This document shows positions 1-11,337 of a stretch of DNA of 64,000 bases, piece after piece; position 1 is the stretch's first letter; the number at the start of each line of letters is the position of its first letter. Position numbers and translations under genes: made by a program. Origin of the DNA: Podocnemis expansa. Taxonomy: Eukaryota; Chordata; Testudines; Podocnemididae. The notes under the pieces are model-generated. The model was not told the DNA's origin. It made no database searches and saw nothing but the letters and a program-made list of their open reading frames with translations. The stretch is taken from assembly GCA_007922195.1 (NCBI GenBank), contig ML682120.1, positions 389,899-453,898 on the forward strand. Direction: 5' to 3'.

Positions 1-21
1 AGTTCGCTTTACCCCCCCCCC

Positions 22-104
22 GAGGAGGGGGTGCACCCAGTAATCCAGGGGCTGAGCACAGCAGTTCTCCCCAGGCCCTGGATTACTGGGTGCACCCCCT
101 CCTC
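22..104. repeat. Perfect 29-bp inverted repeat (hairpin)
   Basis: Bases 22-50 are the exact reverse complement of bases 76-104, separated by a 25-base loop. A C-run sits just left of the first arm. It could be a terminal palindrome of a mobile element cut by the window edge. No function can be assigned. Confidence 0.85.
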
Positions 105-239
105 AGGTGGCCAGTCAATGAGTCTGGTGGCAGTCAGGGGTTCAATGAGGATGGGGGATGAATGGGGGTCACTGTTTTGATGAAGGGACAGAGGAGGAGG
201 GGGCACACAGGCCCGCGCTGCTCCACTGTGTCCCAGCCC

Positions 240-965
240 AGGGCCCTAATGGCAGCCGGACCTGCAGGCTGCAAGGTCAGCGGTGTCCCAACCACAACAC
301 GCTGACCCCAGTATGGGGTAAACTTCCCCTGGGCTACTGCCCTCCCCCTCTCCCATCAGTACCTGGTCAACGCCCTCCTCAGCATCCTCGGGGTACTCGC
401 TGAGGGGCATGGAGTAGAGACCTTCCCAGGCATCTGGGGCAGCAGGTCCAGGAGTTCGGTGGTGATGACCATCTCTTCTGGGGGTGGTTCCTGTGCCCCC
501 CCGGGTGGGGGCAAGGGGCAGCTCCTCCAGGTCCACCCCTGCAGGGGGGTCCACGTTGGGTGGCACCAGGGGCAGTTCCTCCAGATCCTCTCCGACAGGT
601 GGGGAGGCCCACCCCCGGTATTCCAGATCTGCAGGGTTGGTCAGGGGTGCCGCTGTTCGGGTGGCCACAGCTTGTCCCCCTCCTGTGGCGGGGGCTCTTC
701 CCACTAGGTACCCGCCATGGGAGGCCCAAGCCAGCCATCTCAGTACAAGGCTAGAGGCTGGCAGGTCAGCCCAGGTCTCCTTGGCCAGAGGAAGGGCTAG
801 GGCTGGGGCTGGGGAGCCTGACCAGAGCCATCCTTCTCCGCTGGCAGCCAGGGCTGAAGTGAGCTCCTCTGCCTTCCTTTTATACCTCCTGCCCCACCTC
901 TTCCCCTCTTGCTTGATTGGCAGGTTTGTGGAGGCATCCATCTTAGCTCCTGTGGGGGCAGCCAT
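240..965 (-). other. GC-rich repeat with CCAAT and TATA promoter-like signals
   Basis: On the minus strand a CCAAT motif (916-920) lies about 32 bases upstream of TATAAAAGG (76 to 84 past base 800: 876-884), a normal RNA polymerase II promoter spacing. Downstream is a GC-rich stretch open for 239 codons, but its translation is Pro/Gly/Glu-rich, repeats a DLEELPL motif, and shows no domain I recognise. The arrangement resembles an LTR or the 5' part of a retroelement more than a host gene. The element would continue off the left edge, so its identity is unresolved. Confidence 0.35.
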
Positions 966-1061
966 GTTGTGGCCTCCTTACCGTGACTTAAAGCATGTTA
1001 TTTATTGCATTTGACAGTACTACAGCACTCTTAGAAATTATGGAAATTAATAGGCTTATAG

Positions 1062-1623
1062 CAGGCTTGTCCAACCTGAAACCCTGGGGGGCTGAACTCT
1101 GGTCCACCAAGGGCTTTCATCTGGCCTGCAGAATGCTGCTGAAAGACCCCGGGAGCTGTGGCTGGCCAGGGCCTTGTCAGTTTCCAACCCTGCACAAAGC
1201 TTCAGAGAGGCATGGCCTGGCCAGAGAGCTGTTCAGGGGGTGGATTTCCCTAAGCAGTGCTTGGTAGGGAGAGACGAGGGCAGAACTGGTGAGGTCCTGT
1301 CAGGAAGTAGCTGAGTCCTGCCACCCAGCTGCTCTGCTCCCCGCACCCTACCTTTCTTCCCCTCCCCTGCTCTGCTACACTCTGGTCCTGCATCACTGTC
1401 CATGCTCTGCCTTGCCCCTCACACAGGCACCCCTGCCCCCTTCTCCTCTGTACAGGGAAAGCAAAACCAATGCTAAATAACTCACTAATCATTATTTTAT
1501 TAAAGTTCATTAATAAGACAGATTGTATGTTTTAGCTATCAAAAATTTACTCACCGCCCCCCTCCACGCTGGAGAAAAAAATTGAAAAGTGGCCCCTCAC
1601 CCAAAAAAGGCTGGACACCCATG
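1062..1623. mobile_element. Non-autonomous hAT transposon (8-bp TSD GCTTATAG)
   Basis: The ends are imperfect inverted repeats (CAGGCTTGTCCAACC at the left, GGCTGGACACCCATG at the right). They are flanked by identical 8-bp duplications GCTTATAG at 1054-1061 and 1624-1631. An 8-bp duplication with CAG...CTG-like ends is diagnostic of the hAT superfamily. The 562-bp interior has no transposase frame. Confidence 0.85.
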
Positions 1624-1839
1624 GCTTATAGTTCCGTTGGAGAAGTTTAACCTTCTTTCTACATACAAAGTTAAAAGGAATCACAACATAAGCCATTTGG
1701 TAATTTTTATCCTTAGAATCAAGGATAAAAACATTTTTTTAAGAAGAAATATTACTAAACCTGTCTTATAACAAACAGTAACAGAGTATAACAGAGATAA
1801 TCCTCAGAGTTAGGCTATGGTAGGAGATACTGGATTGTA

Positions 1840-2245
1840 TTTCTGTATCTGCTACAGATCACCACATTCCAAAGGAGAACTGTGCTCAAGAAAGTGAATG
1901 GGACTTCAAGACTTCAAAGAGTAACAGCTGAATTAGAATTGATATGCAGATTTGATTGTGCGAAAGCAGGATTAAATCTTGACTATGGATTCTTTTCCCA
2001 TTACAACAGGTGATTTGACTTCACCCTTTCCCAGTGTTTGAATCTTAACAACTGCTCTGATTTGCTGTTACAGTATGAGTTGATCCCATATCTTACACCA
2101 TCCTGCATTTATTTTCATCCCATTCTGTAAATTCCCCTACCTTCAAAGCATCTGACAAAGTGGGATTTTCTCCCATGAAAGCTCTTGAGCTAAATAAATT
2201 TGTTAGTCCTGAAGTGCCACAGGAGGTCTTGCTTCTTTTGCTGAT
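1840..2245 (+). mobile_element. Penelope-like retroelement remnant, 3' part
   Basis: This matches, in the same order, the right half of the element at 62112-62868: a degraded coding tail (reading SHYNR near 2010), then a 3' region, then a terminal block around 2165-2225 in the TAAATAAATTTGTTAG context. The terminal block recurs at 30.0, 43.3, 54.3 and 62.1 kb. It is 5' truncated. Family assignment rests on the linked GIY-YIG-like reading at 62.2 kb. Confidence 0.5.
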
Positions 2246-2249
2246 CACC

Positions 2250-3090
2250 ACATGATCTTCAACTCAATGTATCTGTTTCTTTATACCTATAAAACATCAG
2301 TAGTAAGAATATTAAGGCAGGAAGTTATTCAGAGATCTCAGAACTCTAGATTTCAAAGGATGTTACAAACATTCATGGGTGTTTTATAATTGCAAAGAGG
2401 TCTAGTCTCAGAGTATTAATAAACTGTTACTGAGACTAGACATTTCTCCCCTGAGTAATAAAGTCACTTTAAAAAAATGGATGCCAAAATCTCTAACTTC
2501 ATTCCGTTAGTCTAGCCATGATTAAAAGCCAAAGAATTTGGAGCTCTTTCATTTTCATACAAAGGTAACTTTGTATTTGGTCTTTTAAAAACTATAATTA
2601 TTGGAAAATATCAGTTCTTTCCTGCTATAAATCATCAAAGTTGTTTCAACTTCAAAGAGGTTCAGAGTCTTAAAAATCAAAGGTGGATACTTCTGCTTTC
2701 TTTCCTGCTTATGGAATCCACTCTTTAGTGTCTATTTTATACTTTAAAACACATTCTGGTTCCTGCAGTTCTTGCATATCTGCAACATGCCTGATGGCTG
2801 GTCAGACTCTGTGAAATCTCATCCATAGCCATCTCCTGTTTCACCATATATGCATGATTTCAAACTGTCCCATGCCTCTTCCTGAGCTTTGTCACCCACA
2901 GTGTCTTTCAAGACCTCAGCATCTTGGCCACTTATTGATGAACAGCTGGTTTCAGAAAGATCTAACTCAAAACATTTCTACAAATGAGTACTGATACTTT
3001 AAACTCTCAAAGGTAAATTTCAGAGTTAAAGTCCTGAGAAGAGCCATATGGGAGGTAATGGAATAATTCCCAGTGATTTCAGAGGAACTC
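2250..3090 (+). other. Upstream flank of the first duplicated EDC unit
   Basis: No gene is seen. Around 2452-2560 the text (CTGAGTAATAAAGTCAC, then an AT-rich match) aligns with the block that precedes the EDMTF promoters at 25865 and 36105. This is the distal flank of the unit whose promoter is at 4640. Confidence 0.55.
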
Positions 3091-3093
3091 CAC

Positions 3094-4194
3094 GGGTATT
3101 TCCGCACAGGGCTTTTATTTCGAAACAACACTGGTTCTTTTGAAATAAAAGTCCCTATGTCCATGAGATGTTTTCTTGTTTCGAAAGGAGGGAGCTCCTC
3201 ATTTCGAAACAAAAGCCCTCCTTTTGAAACAGCTTAAACCACTTTGCTTTTGAAAGGAGGGTTATTTTGAAACCAGTTGTTTTGAAATAACACCGTTTGG
3301 ACATGTTATTTCGAAACATGGATTGTTTTGAAATAACAAGGACCTCCCTCCCAGGGTGCATATCATCCTGGGGGGAAGGTCTCACCCCCCCTCAGCACCC
3401 TAGCCAGGGTGCTGAGTGGAGTGCAGGGGGTCGGAGGGTGCCCCAGCCAGCTTCCCCCCACTTCCCCTTGCTGGGAGCAGGGGGGATGGGTGCCTCAGCC
3501 CCCTTTGCCCCCCCTACACCTGGCAAGGGGAAGCGGGAGGAAGCTGGCTGGGGCACCCCCAGGGCTCTGCCCCCCCGCCCATGCTGCAGTGGAGCTGCCG
3601 GCCCCGCAGCCCTGTTAGGGGGACTGCAGCCCCCACGGGGCACCCGCTCCAGGGGCAGCTCACCCCGCTGTTGGGGCTGCCCCCAAGCCCGGGGTGCCCC
3701 ACCCCCGGAGTTCCCTGGCACCTCCCCCCGCTCATGCTGGCAGCAGAGCCAGGACCGCCCCTCCCCCGGGGTTCCCCAGCACCCGCCCCCCGCTCCTGCC
3801 AGGGCAGGGGGGCTTCCACTGCCCCCCCAACACTCCTGCCGCAGGTGGGCGGGCTTCCCCTGCCCCTCGCCGCTCCTGCTGTGGGTGGGGGAAGCCCCCC
3901 TGCCCCAGCAGGAGCAGCGAGGGGGCAGGGGAAGCTCTCCCGCCCACAGCAGAAGCAGCAGGAGGGCAGGGGAATCCCGGGGGTGGGGCGTCCCCGGCCC
4001 TGCACAAGCCTCCCTGCCCCTCCCCTCCCCTATCTTAAAATAGTATGTCCACTGTGTGGACATGCTATTTCGATTCCTGCTTTTTTTCTTATTTCAGAAC
4101 AGCTTTTTTGTTATTTCAGAATAAGGTGTTTTGAAATAAGGCATTGTTTTGAAACGGCTTGTTTTGAAACAAGGGCTTGTGTGTGGACATAGCC
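3094..4194. mobile_element. Palindromic MITE-like element with GC-rich core
   Basis: The ends read GGGTATTTCCGCACA and TGTGTGGACATAGCC in inverted orientation. The outer 250 bases on each side are dense in TTTCGAAA-type palindromes. The core (about 3340-4030) is G/C-rich and holds overlapping long open frames on both strands. These are compositional artefacts, low-complexity Pro/Gly/Ala. It belongs to the same family as the elements at 9597, 49138 and 58807. Confidence 0.7.
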
Positions 4195-4639
4195 CATGAG
4201 ATTCATTGGCGATGCAGGTGGTCAGAAAGGAGAAAAATGGCTCCTTCCTTCTGAGCAGGTTTTCATTGAACTGTCCATTGCCCCCGACCAGCACAAATGA
4301 AGGGACCAAACTGAATTCCTCTTCATGATGATGGCCAGTTGTGCTATTGATCTAACTCTGAATCACCTTGATGTGCATCCTCATTGCAACATGAAGAAAG
4401 TCGGTGAAATGACATGAGAAATTCAGTTGACCTCTAAAATTTTAAGCTGAAAAAAAAATCTGGAGTGCCAAATGCATGTCTCACCTGCTAAGACTTAGAT
4501 TAGCCCCACAATCAAAAACACTGAGGCAAACAGCTCAATTAAAAGGAAGATTTACCAAAGCAATCAAGTTTTTTTCATAACTAAATAGGACCTCCCACAC
4601 AAAAGGCATTGCAAATCCTCTAGGCAGTCCTAGAAACTG

Positions 4640-4688
4640 TATAAAAACCATCACAATGTCTCTGAACGTCATTTACTTGGTAAACTGA
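4640..4688 (+). promoter_or_regulatory. TATA box and non-coding exon 1 of beta-protein pseudogene
   Basis: TATAAAA at 4640-4646 is followed about 30 bases later by a short leader ending in a GTAAAT donor at 4689. The leader text (CATTTACTTGGTAAACTGA) is homologous to exon 1 of the EDMTF genes, for example 27055-27088. The matching acceptor TTTCAG ends at 5777, giving an intron of about 1.1 kb that holds a hAT element. Confidence 0.65.
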
Positions 4689-4914
4689 GTAAATCCAGTC
4701 CAACTCTTTGTAACTTTAGAGATGTTACAGAACAGTATTTTTTCCCTTTAAGAATAAATCTTAAACACCCTTTTTGTGACTTTCATCAGGGACGAGAGTG
4801 TCCGTCCATACATATCTACTGGATCTATCATTTTTAGTTAAGGCTGCAAGGATAATTGTAGAAACTTATGCAGCTGGAAAACATGCTTCCTGTTGGTTGG
4901 AAATAGATTTAGAA

Positions 4915-5250
4915 CAGGAGTGTCCAACTTTTTTGAATGAGGGGGTCGCATTGCAATTCTTTTCTCAGACAAGGGCTGATGAGATTTTTGTTTTGTTTTA
5001 TTTGGGGTTTTTTTTTGTTTTGTTTTGTTTTTTGTTTTTGTTTTTTGTTTGTTTGTTTGTTTGTTTGTTTGTTTTGGTTTGGTTTGGTTTGGTTTGGTTT
5101 TTGTTTTTGTTTTCTTTGTTCGTTTTTGTTTTTGTTTAATATTCCTAGCCCCACACAGCCCACACAAGTGAGTGCAGTGGCTCCATGGGCCAGGTAAGAG
5201 ACCTTGCTGGGCCAGATTCTGGCCTGCAGACCACTGTTTGAACAAGTCTG
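4915..5250. mobile_element. Non-autonomous hAT transposon (TSD ATTTAGAA)
   Basis: Inverted ends CAGGAGTGTCCAAC and GTTTGAACAAGTCTG are flanked by exact 8-bp duplications ATTTAGAA (4907-4914, 5251-5258). The interior carries an expanded TTTTG/TTTG-type low-complexity tract (about 4985-5137). The element lies in the intron of the beta-protein pseudogene. Confidence 0.85.
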
Positions 5251-5798
5251 ATTTAGAATCTTTAAAATCTTTAAGTAACTTGAAAAAGTCCCTTAGCCAT
5301 TTTCTACTTAGCTAGATTAAAAACATTTACAGATTAACCCATTCAGGCCCAGTTGAGTGGTCTTTTCCTTTAGTCTGAAACAGCTGTTACTATGCACTAT
5401 TAGAGGCAAGGAAATGGATAAACTTGACAGCTGGTGTAATCCAATCTAGCAATTTTTATGTTCTTATGAGAGAAATACCCGCTGAAGTAGCTCGTTCCCA
5501 GATGCAGCATTTAGTGTGAGTGTTTTTCAGACAGAATTAATGAGAGTGCATTCAAAGAGGCTGGTTGGGAGTGAAATGTCCTTTGAGTGGAAAGGAGGCA
5601 TAGAAAGAGAAAATCGGGGGGCTGGGGGGGGCATAGCCACCAACATAGGAACTAAGTCCATTCCTCCTCTCTGTAATGCCCCAGAGACCTCACCACTACA
5701 ATAACTGAGTGTTGAAGCACTTTTTTTCACTAGCAGTAGAACCTTCTCTTTACTTTACTTACTGATGTGTCTTTCAGATTTATCTCCATCAGAGAAAA

Positions 5799-6241
5799 AT
5801 GGCTCACTCAAGCTTATCCTATCCAGAACACGGAGTGAACTGACCTGCTCTGGTTACTGGCACCTTTAAGGAGCCAAGTACTATGAAGCGCCTGATTCCC
5901 TAGTGTTGATGACACCCTCTCTGATTGTTGTTACTACCCCTGGACCAATTCTCAGCTATTTCCCTCAGCACAATGAAGTGAAAGCTATGTATACCCTGTG
6001 GTTAGAACTCATTTCAGTCTGGGGGGATTGTATGGCTATGGAGCTATACAGAAGGATAGTATGATTTAGGGCAATATGGTCTTAACAAGGGCCATTACAG
6101 ATATGGGGGATTGTGTGGCTATTGGGGAGGTTTGGTTATGTTGGATTGTAGGGTACTCAAGGCTGCTCTGGTTACAGGGGAATGTACAGCTCCAGGGTAT
6201 CCTACCACAGGTACCTGAATGAAAGTAGTGGACCATGTTAA
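5799..6241 (+). pseudogene. Corneous beta-protein (beta-keratin) pseudogene
   Basis: Intact relatives encode small structural proteins that polymerise into the beta-filaments of scales, claws and shell. Exon 2 begins after a TTTCAG acceptor (AG at 5776-5777) and the ATG is at 5799. The first codons read MAHSSLSYPEHGVN and then TGA. Beyond it, other frames recover family signatures: VTGTFKEP, the beta-core block VVTTPGPILSYFPQ (about 5920-5970), a Gly/Tyr-rich tail (GHYRYGG, about 6100), and the typical end SSGPC followed by TAA at 6239-6241. Several stops and frameshifts interrupt it, so no full-length product is possible. The promoter, exon 1 and 3' flank are shared with the EDMTF units downstream. 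Identification as a beta-protein is confident; which subfamily is not clear. Confidence 0.8.
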
Positions 6242-6950
6242 ACCAGGCAAGAATATCTCTGGGAAAAGACCAGGACAAGAACAGAAAGCTCCAGATTCAC
6301 AATTGACCTTTTCGCCATGACGTTCCCAGCAGCTATGCAGGCCTGGCCCCAGCTGAACTCAGCGTGAGCTGTGTCTGCTCAGCACCTTGGGCTTCTAGAC
6401 GTGTCTAATGTTACTTTCTGTGAGCCTTTCTGCCAGTGCTTTCGCAGCCGCATGCTGTCTTCTAGTTGCATGTGGGCTTATTCTGGATTGCAGTCAGGCT
6501 GCTAACACTAACCCTTCAGTGTGAAGGAAACAAGGGCCTTAAGATAGATGTTAGCTATTTCTTATCCCTTTTAGTCTCTTTATGGGGGAGAGAGTGACAT
6601 TGCTATCTAGGAGAATTAGACCCAGAATTCTCTAACCTTTCCTTCCAAACATCCTTTCACCATCTCACAGTGAACTTTGCTGTGTGACAAATGAATAATC
6701 AAGAAGTTACATAGGCCTTTGATTCCAGCTTGCGCTGTCTCCTTTCCTTCTAACTGGGGTAAAACAAGTCATTGAAATTGTTAAAATGGAGATTTGTTTG
6801 TCCAATTCTGCAGCTCCAATAAAGGAATAATAACTTCATGTTTAAAATGCATCTCAGTGAGACAGGCAGTTGATCACAGCCCTTCTTGAAACACCAAAAA
6901 TATATTCTTTCTGCTCTGAATTATTTATATCTGTACTAAAACTTTTTTGC

Positions 6951-6956
6951 ATTAAA
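6951..6956 (+). terminator. Likely poly(A) signal of the beta-protein pseudogene
   Basis: ATTAAA lies in a context (CATTAAAATATA, then TTCTGCTTTTCC) that aligns with the ATTAAA signals downstream of the EDMTF genes at 28942 and 46474. The stretch 6242-7300 is otherwise 3' flank homologous to 57.4-57.9 kb and holds no other gene. Confidence 0.5.
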
Positions 6957-7428
6957 ATATATCTTCTGCTTTTCCTTGTTTCTACCTCTTTGTTTAAAAA
7001 TAATGCTGGATGAAATTCCTCCCTGTAAAACTGGCAGCAGCTGATGCTTCTCACCTGGCAAGTTTCAAAGCCAAGGAATAAGAGACTAAAATCCTTTAAG
7101 AGAGTTCACAGCATTATGCAGTTCCTCTGCACAGAGGTGGAGTTCCTCCTTGCATTACCTGTTTTTAGCAAAAAGCTTTTTCTTGCAAACACTTTTACAT
7201 GGATTTTCACAGTAAGCATCTATGTGAGTGTTTGCAAGATAGCAAACCAGGTTTTCAGAACAAGGAAAATTCATCACCTAATCTCATGGAAAATGAGTTA
7301 ATGTGAGTCTTGCTCATATGCTCAGGTTTTAACTGATCTCCCTCTTTAGGGTCAGAAAACAATTTTCCCACAGGGCAGATTGACAAAGACTAATGGTGAG
7401 CGGTGGGGGTGGTTGCCTTCTTTTATAG

Positions 7429-7639
7429 CAGGGGTTTCAAACATGTGGGTCAAGGGCCACATGCAGCCCCCTAAAGCTATTTCCTGCGGCCTGCAACAAC
7501 ACTATTGTTACCAATATTTGCAATATCATTGCATAAAAAGGTTTCAGTGGTACAGTCCTCGGGCTAACGTACTAGTCCTCATGTGGCCGTGTACTAGTCC
7601 TCATGCAGCTCTCATGCTGATTTGAGTTTGAGACCCCTG
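7429..7639. mobile_element. Short hAT-type element
   Basis: CAGGGGTTTCAAACATG at the left and GAGTTTGAGACCCCTG at the right are inverted ends. The flanking octamers TTTTATAG and CTCTACAG match at 5 of 8 positions, so the target duplication has decayed. The interior is 211 bp with no coding capacity. Confidence 0.7.
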
Positions 7640-8037
7640 CTCTACAGCACGGGGCATGGCTCACTTGCTGGTGGATACTCTGTACCTTAAACTCTTTCAA
7701 CCATGCTTCAAGGACTTTAGTAACTCAGTCATAGGCTAGTGCACAGCTCCTTAAAGATTTTGGACTGTTATCAAAAAACACTGAGCATGGATTCCTCTTG
7801 TTAAAGTCATTCGGAGTTTTGGGTACTCAGCACTTTAGAAAAATACACCCATAACCTCTCATATCAATCAGGCATCTAAAACAACTGGCTCCTTTGGAAA
7901 GAGGTTTGCCTAGAGATATAAGCAAGATTACTCTCATATTCGTTGATATAGCTCAGGTCCAATTCTACTAGGTATGGAGTCTTGCACGAAATACTATCAC
8001 TATAGTTCAAATGATTAGAGTTGTGAGGCCTTTCAAT

Positions 8038-8088
<51 letters not shown>

Positions 8089-8090
8089 AA
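8038..8090. repeat. (AAAG)n microsatellite
   Basis: About 13 perfect tandem AAAG units. The Phe/Leu/Ser-rich reading on the minus strand is an artefact. Confidence 0.95.
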
Positions 8091-8092
8091 AC

Positions 8093-8205
8093 ATGTTTAG
8101 TTTAAACTAACCGCTTAGTTCAAACTTATTTAGTTCTAACTAGCATGGCTATATCATGCTACTTTGAACTAAAATTCAAACTAAGTTCAAACTAAGAGGT
8201 TAATT
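8093..8205. mobile_element. Fragment of TTAGTTCGAACTAA-type palindromic element
   Basis: Repeated TTAGTTT/TTAGTTC half-palindromes here match the element at 23642-24085. No intact ends are seen. Confidence 0.5.
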
Positions 8206-8327
8206 CACTCCATGGTTTCAAAAGTTGAAACTTGAGAAGTGCTGCCTGCTACGCAAGGAGGAATTTCATTCAGTGCAATTTTCAAAAAAGGAGAACAAGA
8301 AGACCCATGTTATATTGAAGCATAATT

Positions 8328-8333
8328 TTTAAT
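8328..8333 (-). terminator. Likely poly(A) signal of the minus-strand beta-protein pseudogene
   Basis: The minus strand reads ATTAAA in TTCATTCATATTAAAAATT, aligned with the poly(A) signals of the EDMTF genes. The region from 8210 to 9055 is 3' UTR and flank with no other gene seen. Around 8245-8275 it matches the downstream flank of the plus-strand pseudogene near 7000-7030. Confidence 0.5.
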
Positions 8334-9055
8334 ATGAATGAAATTAGCATTACACAGTTACAGGTATTAATAATACAGAACAAAAGACTATTTCCAGTGT
8401 TTCAAGAAAGGCTGTGACTGATTACCTTCTTTGTTAGGATGCATTTCAAACAAGATGTTCTTTGCCCTTTCTTCGAGCTGCAGAGGTGGACAAACAAATA
8501 CCTTTTGCAACTATTTTCAGCAAACTGTTTTACCCCAGTTAATGGGAAAGGTGATAAAACGAACTAGAAGTAGAGGCCTCCATAGCTTCTCAGTTCTAGA
8601 TCTTCAATATCAAACTTCAAAATGAGACACTGAAGGGATGTAGGGATGGAAAGAATAGAAAATTCTGGTGCTAATTCTCCTCGACAGTGAGGTCACTATC
8701 TCCCCTGAAGAGCAAGTTAAAGGGATAATAAATGTAAATGATAGCTGTGTTAAGGTCCTGCTTCCTTCATGACATAGAGTTAGTGTTAGCAACTTAAGTG
8801 TAATGCAAAATGAGCCTGCATGTGAATAAAAGACAGCAAGTGGTAGGAAAGCACTAGCAGAAAGTGTCAGAGAGTGTAGTATTAGAAATACAGCTGGGAA
8901 CCCAAGGTGTTGAGCAGATACAGTGCACTCTGAGTTCAGCTGGTGTCAGGCCTGCACAGCACCTGGGAAAGTCATGTGCAAAAGGTCAACTGTGAATCTG
9001 TAGCTTGCTATTCATGTCCCAAACTTTTCTGTTCCCACAGATATTCCTTCTGTGT

Positions 9056-9470
9056 TTAACAGGGCCCACAGATTCTACCCAGGTATCTGTGGCAGGATAC
9101 CCCTGAGCCACATATTCCCAAGTATCTGTAAAGACCCATATAACCACAGAATCCCCCAGAACCATAAAACCCCCATAACCACCATATCCCCATAAACCAC
9201 ACTATCCTCCACAACCCCTTCCATAGCTCTACAAACCCCCAAACCAAATGAGCCCCCATAGCTGGCCCCAACCACAGGTGCTCCTATAGCTCCCACATCA
9301 CTATGCTGAGGAAAATTGCTGAGAATTGGTCCCGGGATGGTCACAACAGCCACTGATGGTCGATTATTACTTAGGAGTCAGGGCACATCCTAACACATGG
9401 CTCATTGCAGCTGCCACTAAATGGAATGGATGGGGTGACTCCGCATTCTGTATAGGACAGAGCAAGGCAT
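9056..9470 (-). pseudogene. Corneous beta-protein (beta-keratin) pseudogene
   Basis: Exon 2 starts at 9491 after a TTTCAG acceptor and the original ATG is at 9468-9470. A frameshift within the first dozen codons moves the frame. The family head then reads clearly (LSYTECGVTPS, SGSCNEPCVRMCPDS) and runs into TAA. A second frame restarts in the beta-core: VAVVTIPGPILSNFPQ, then GAPVVGASYGGSFGLG (about 9230-9353). A third frame carries the Gly-rich tail and the classic C-terminus RYLGRICGPC, with TAA at 9056-9058. At least two frameshifts plus a stop make it non-functional, yet the beta-core is well preserved, suggesting fairly recent loss. Its intron (9492 to about 14757) contains a CR1 and a hAT element, and the donor site is destroyed. 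Confidence 0.88.
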
Positions 9471-9596
9471 CTTACCAGGATGGAGGTAAACCTGAAATGC
9501 ACAACAGAAGATAGACTAAAGAGAAGGTTCAAGTGCTTATGGAAGAAAAGCTTCAAAGATTGGCTATTGCTGTAATCAGATCACTGTGGAGTCTTA

Positions 9597-10612
9597 GGGT
9601 ATGTCCACATGTACCTTTTAAATCAAAATAATGTTGGTTATTTCAATTTAAAAAATATTTTGTCCATATGACATTTTCTTGAATCAAAATGACAAGCTCC
9701 ATCATTTTGCTTCAAGAGACGATGGATTGAAACAGCTAAAACCTACTTTAAAGTGAAATGGTTGTTGAATTGAAACGGTTGTTTCGAAATAACGCCATTT
9801 GGATGCGTTATTTCAAAACAGCACTTTTTCGTTTCAAAGATTTGACCTTCCTCCCAGGGTGCATGGCAGCTTGGAAGGAAGCTCCCTCCACCCCACCCCC
9901 CATCAGCCCCCTAGCCAGGAAGTGCATCAGTACCCTGGAGGGAGGGGTGGTGCAGGGGGGGATTGCAGGGTGGCAGAGTTGGAGATCGCGGGGCGCCCAG
10001 CTTCCCCCACTGCTTCCCAGGCAGTGGGGGCAGGGATCAGGGTGCCCTGCTTCCCTTGCCACTTCCCAGGTGGCAGGGGCAGGGATCTCAGCAAGCCAGG
10101 TTGTGAAGCAGCGGAGAAAGTGGGGCACCTCAATCCCTGCCCCTGCCGCTGGATTTGGGATGCCCGGCAATCTCCAACCCCACCACCTGGGGAGCAGCGG
10201 GGGAAGCGGGGCACCTTGATGTCTGCCCCCACTGCCCGGGAAGCGGTGGAGGAAGTGGGGCACCCCAGATCTCTGACCCCACTGCCTGGGAAACGGCAAG
10301 AGAAGCAGAACGCCCCACAATCCTTGCTCTGGAGGCTTTTTCCTCCAGCCATTGGCTCTCCTGGGGAGAACCAGGGGGGGGATTGGGTGGCAACATGGCC
10401 CTGCCAGGGGGCCATGTTGCCACACCTCCCAGCGTGCCCCTCTCCCAAATCGAACTAACAAGTCCTGTATTGAGACATGCTAGTTCGATTTGGGGGGTTT
10501 TGTGTGGAACTGTGAAATCAATTTAACTGACATCAATTTAACAACTTTTATAGCGCTTTGGTTAAATCAATTTAAGTTAAATCGATTTAACCATGTAGGT
10601 GTGGACATAGCC
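9597..10612. mobile_element. Palindromic MITE-like element (TSD TTA) with GC-rich core
   Basis: Inverted ends GGGTATGTCCACATG and TGTGGACATAGCC are flanked by TTA on both sides (9594-9596, 10613-10615). Three-base TTA duplications suggest the PIF/Harbinger superfamily. AT-rich palindromic arms surround a GC-rich core (about 9840-10440) made of a degenerate motif around CACTTCCCAGGTGG. Open frames in the core are compositional, not genes. Confidence 0.75.
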
Positions 10613-11337
10613 TTAGAGAGAGTGGTGGAGAAGACTTAATCCATATGTTCATGGCTATGTGTTTGTTCATATTTCCTTTTTCCAAACCTTTTGTCCACTC
10701 ATACCTTATTTCCCCCTCAGGTGGCCCCTTTGAATCTCTCTCAGTGATTTTGTCTGAGAAATACTGAGTAGAACAAGTGTTAACTATTTCTATGATGGAT
10801 ACCTGGGATTCTGTGTCCATCTGAGATATATCTCAAATAGGCCATGAATGGGATAATGGTAATCATATCCTTTCCTTTGAGGATTTAATTTCTGAATTCA
10901 GCCAGTTGACTCCAGCATCAGAGTATGGTTCTTTGGTTTTCCATGCCATGTGAGTCACATATACCTGATGATAAACTAATGGAAACTTTTATTTTCCCAA
11001 ACAAATCACTTAGGACAAGACCCTGTCCTGGAGTACAATGGGTTCAGCGACAATGTCTTCCATGGAGCAACATTAATTTTTTTCTGTTCGGGAATGAGAG
11101 TCTTCAATAGGTATTTCTGCTTCTAAGGAGAGGAATTGCTAGACTGGATTATGCCAGTTTTCAGGTTAATCTATTCTCCTGTTTCCATTAGTGAGGGGTA
11201 TCAGCTATTTCAGAACAAAGTAAAAGACCACTGAACTGGTCCTGTGTGGACTAACCAGGGAAAGTTTCTTCCTAATCTAGCTAAGTGAAAAATCCTTCAG
11301 GGACTTTCTAAAGTTAATTAAAACATTTTAATGCTCT

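Noticed and set aside
3297..4192. Several overlapping 160-260 codon open frames on both strands
   Set aside because: They lie in the GC-rich core of a transposon, are low-complexity Pro/Gly/Ala/Ser on both strands, and have no splice or promoter context.
9758..10526. Open frames of 120-220 codons on both strands
   Set aside because: Same situation: the GC-rich core of the element at 9597-10612, compositional only.
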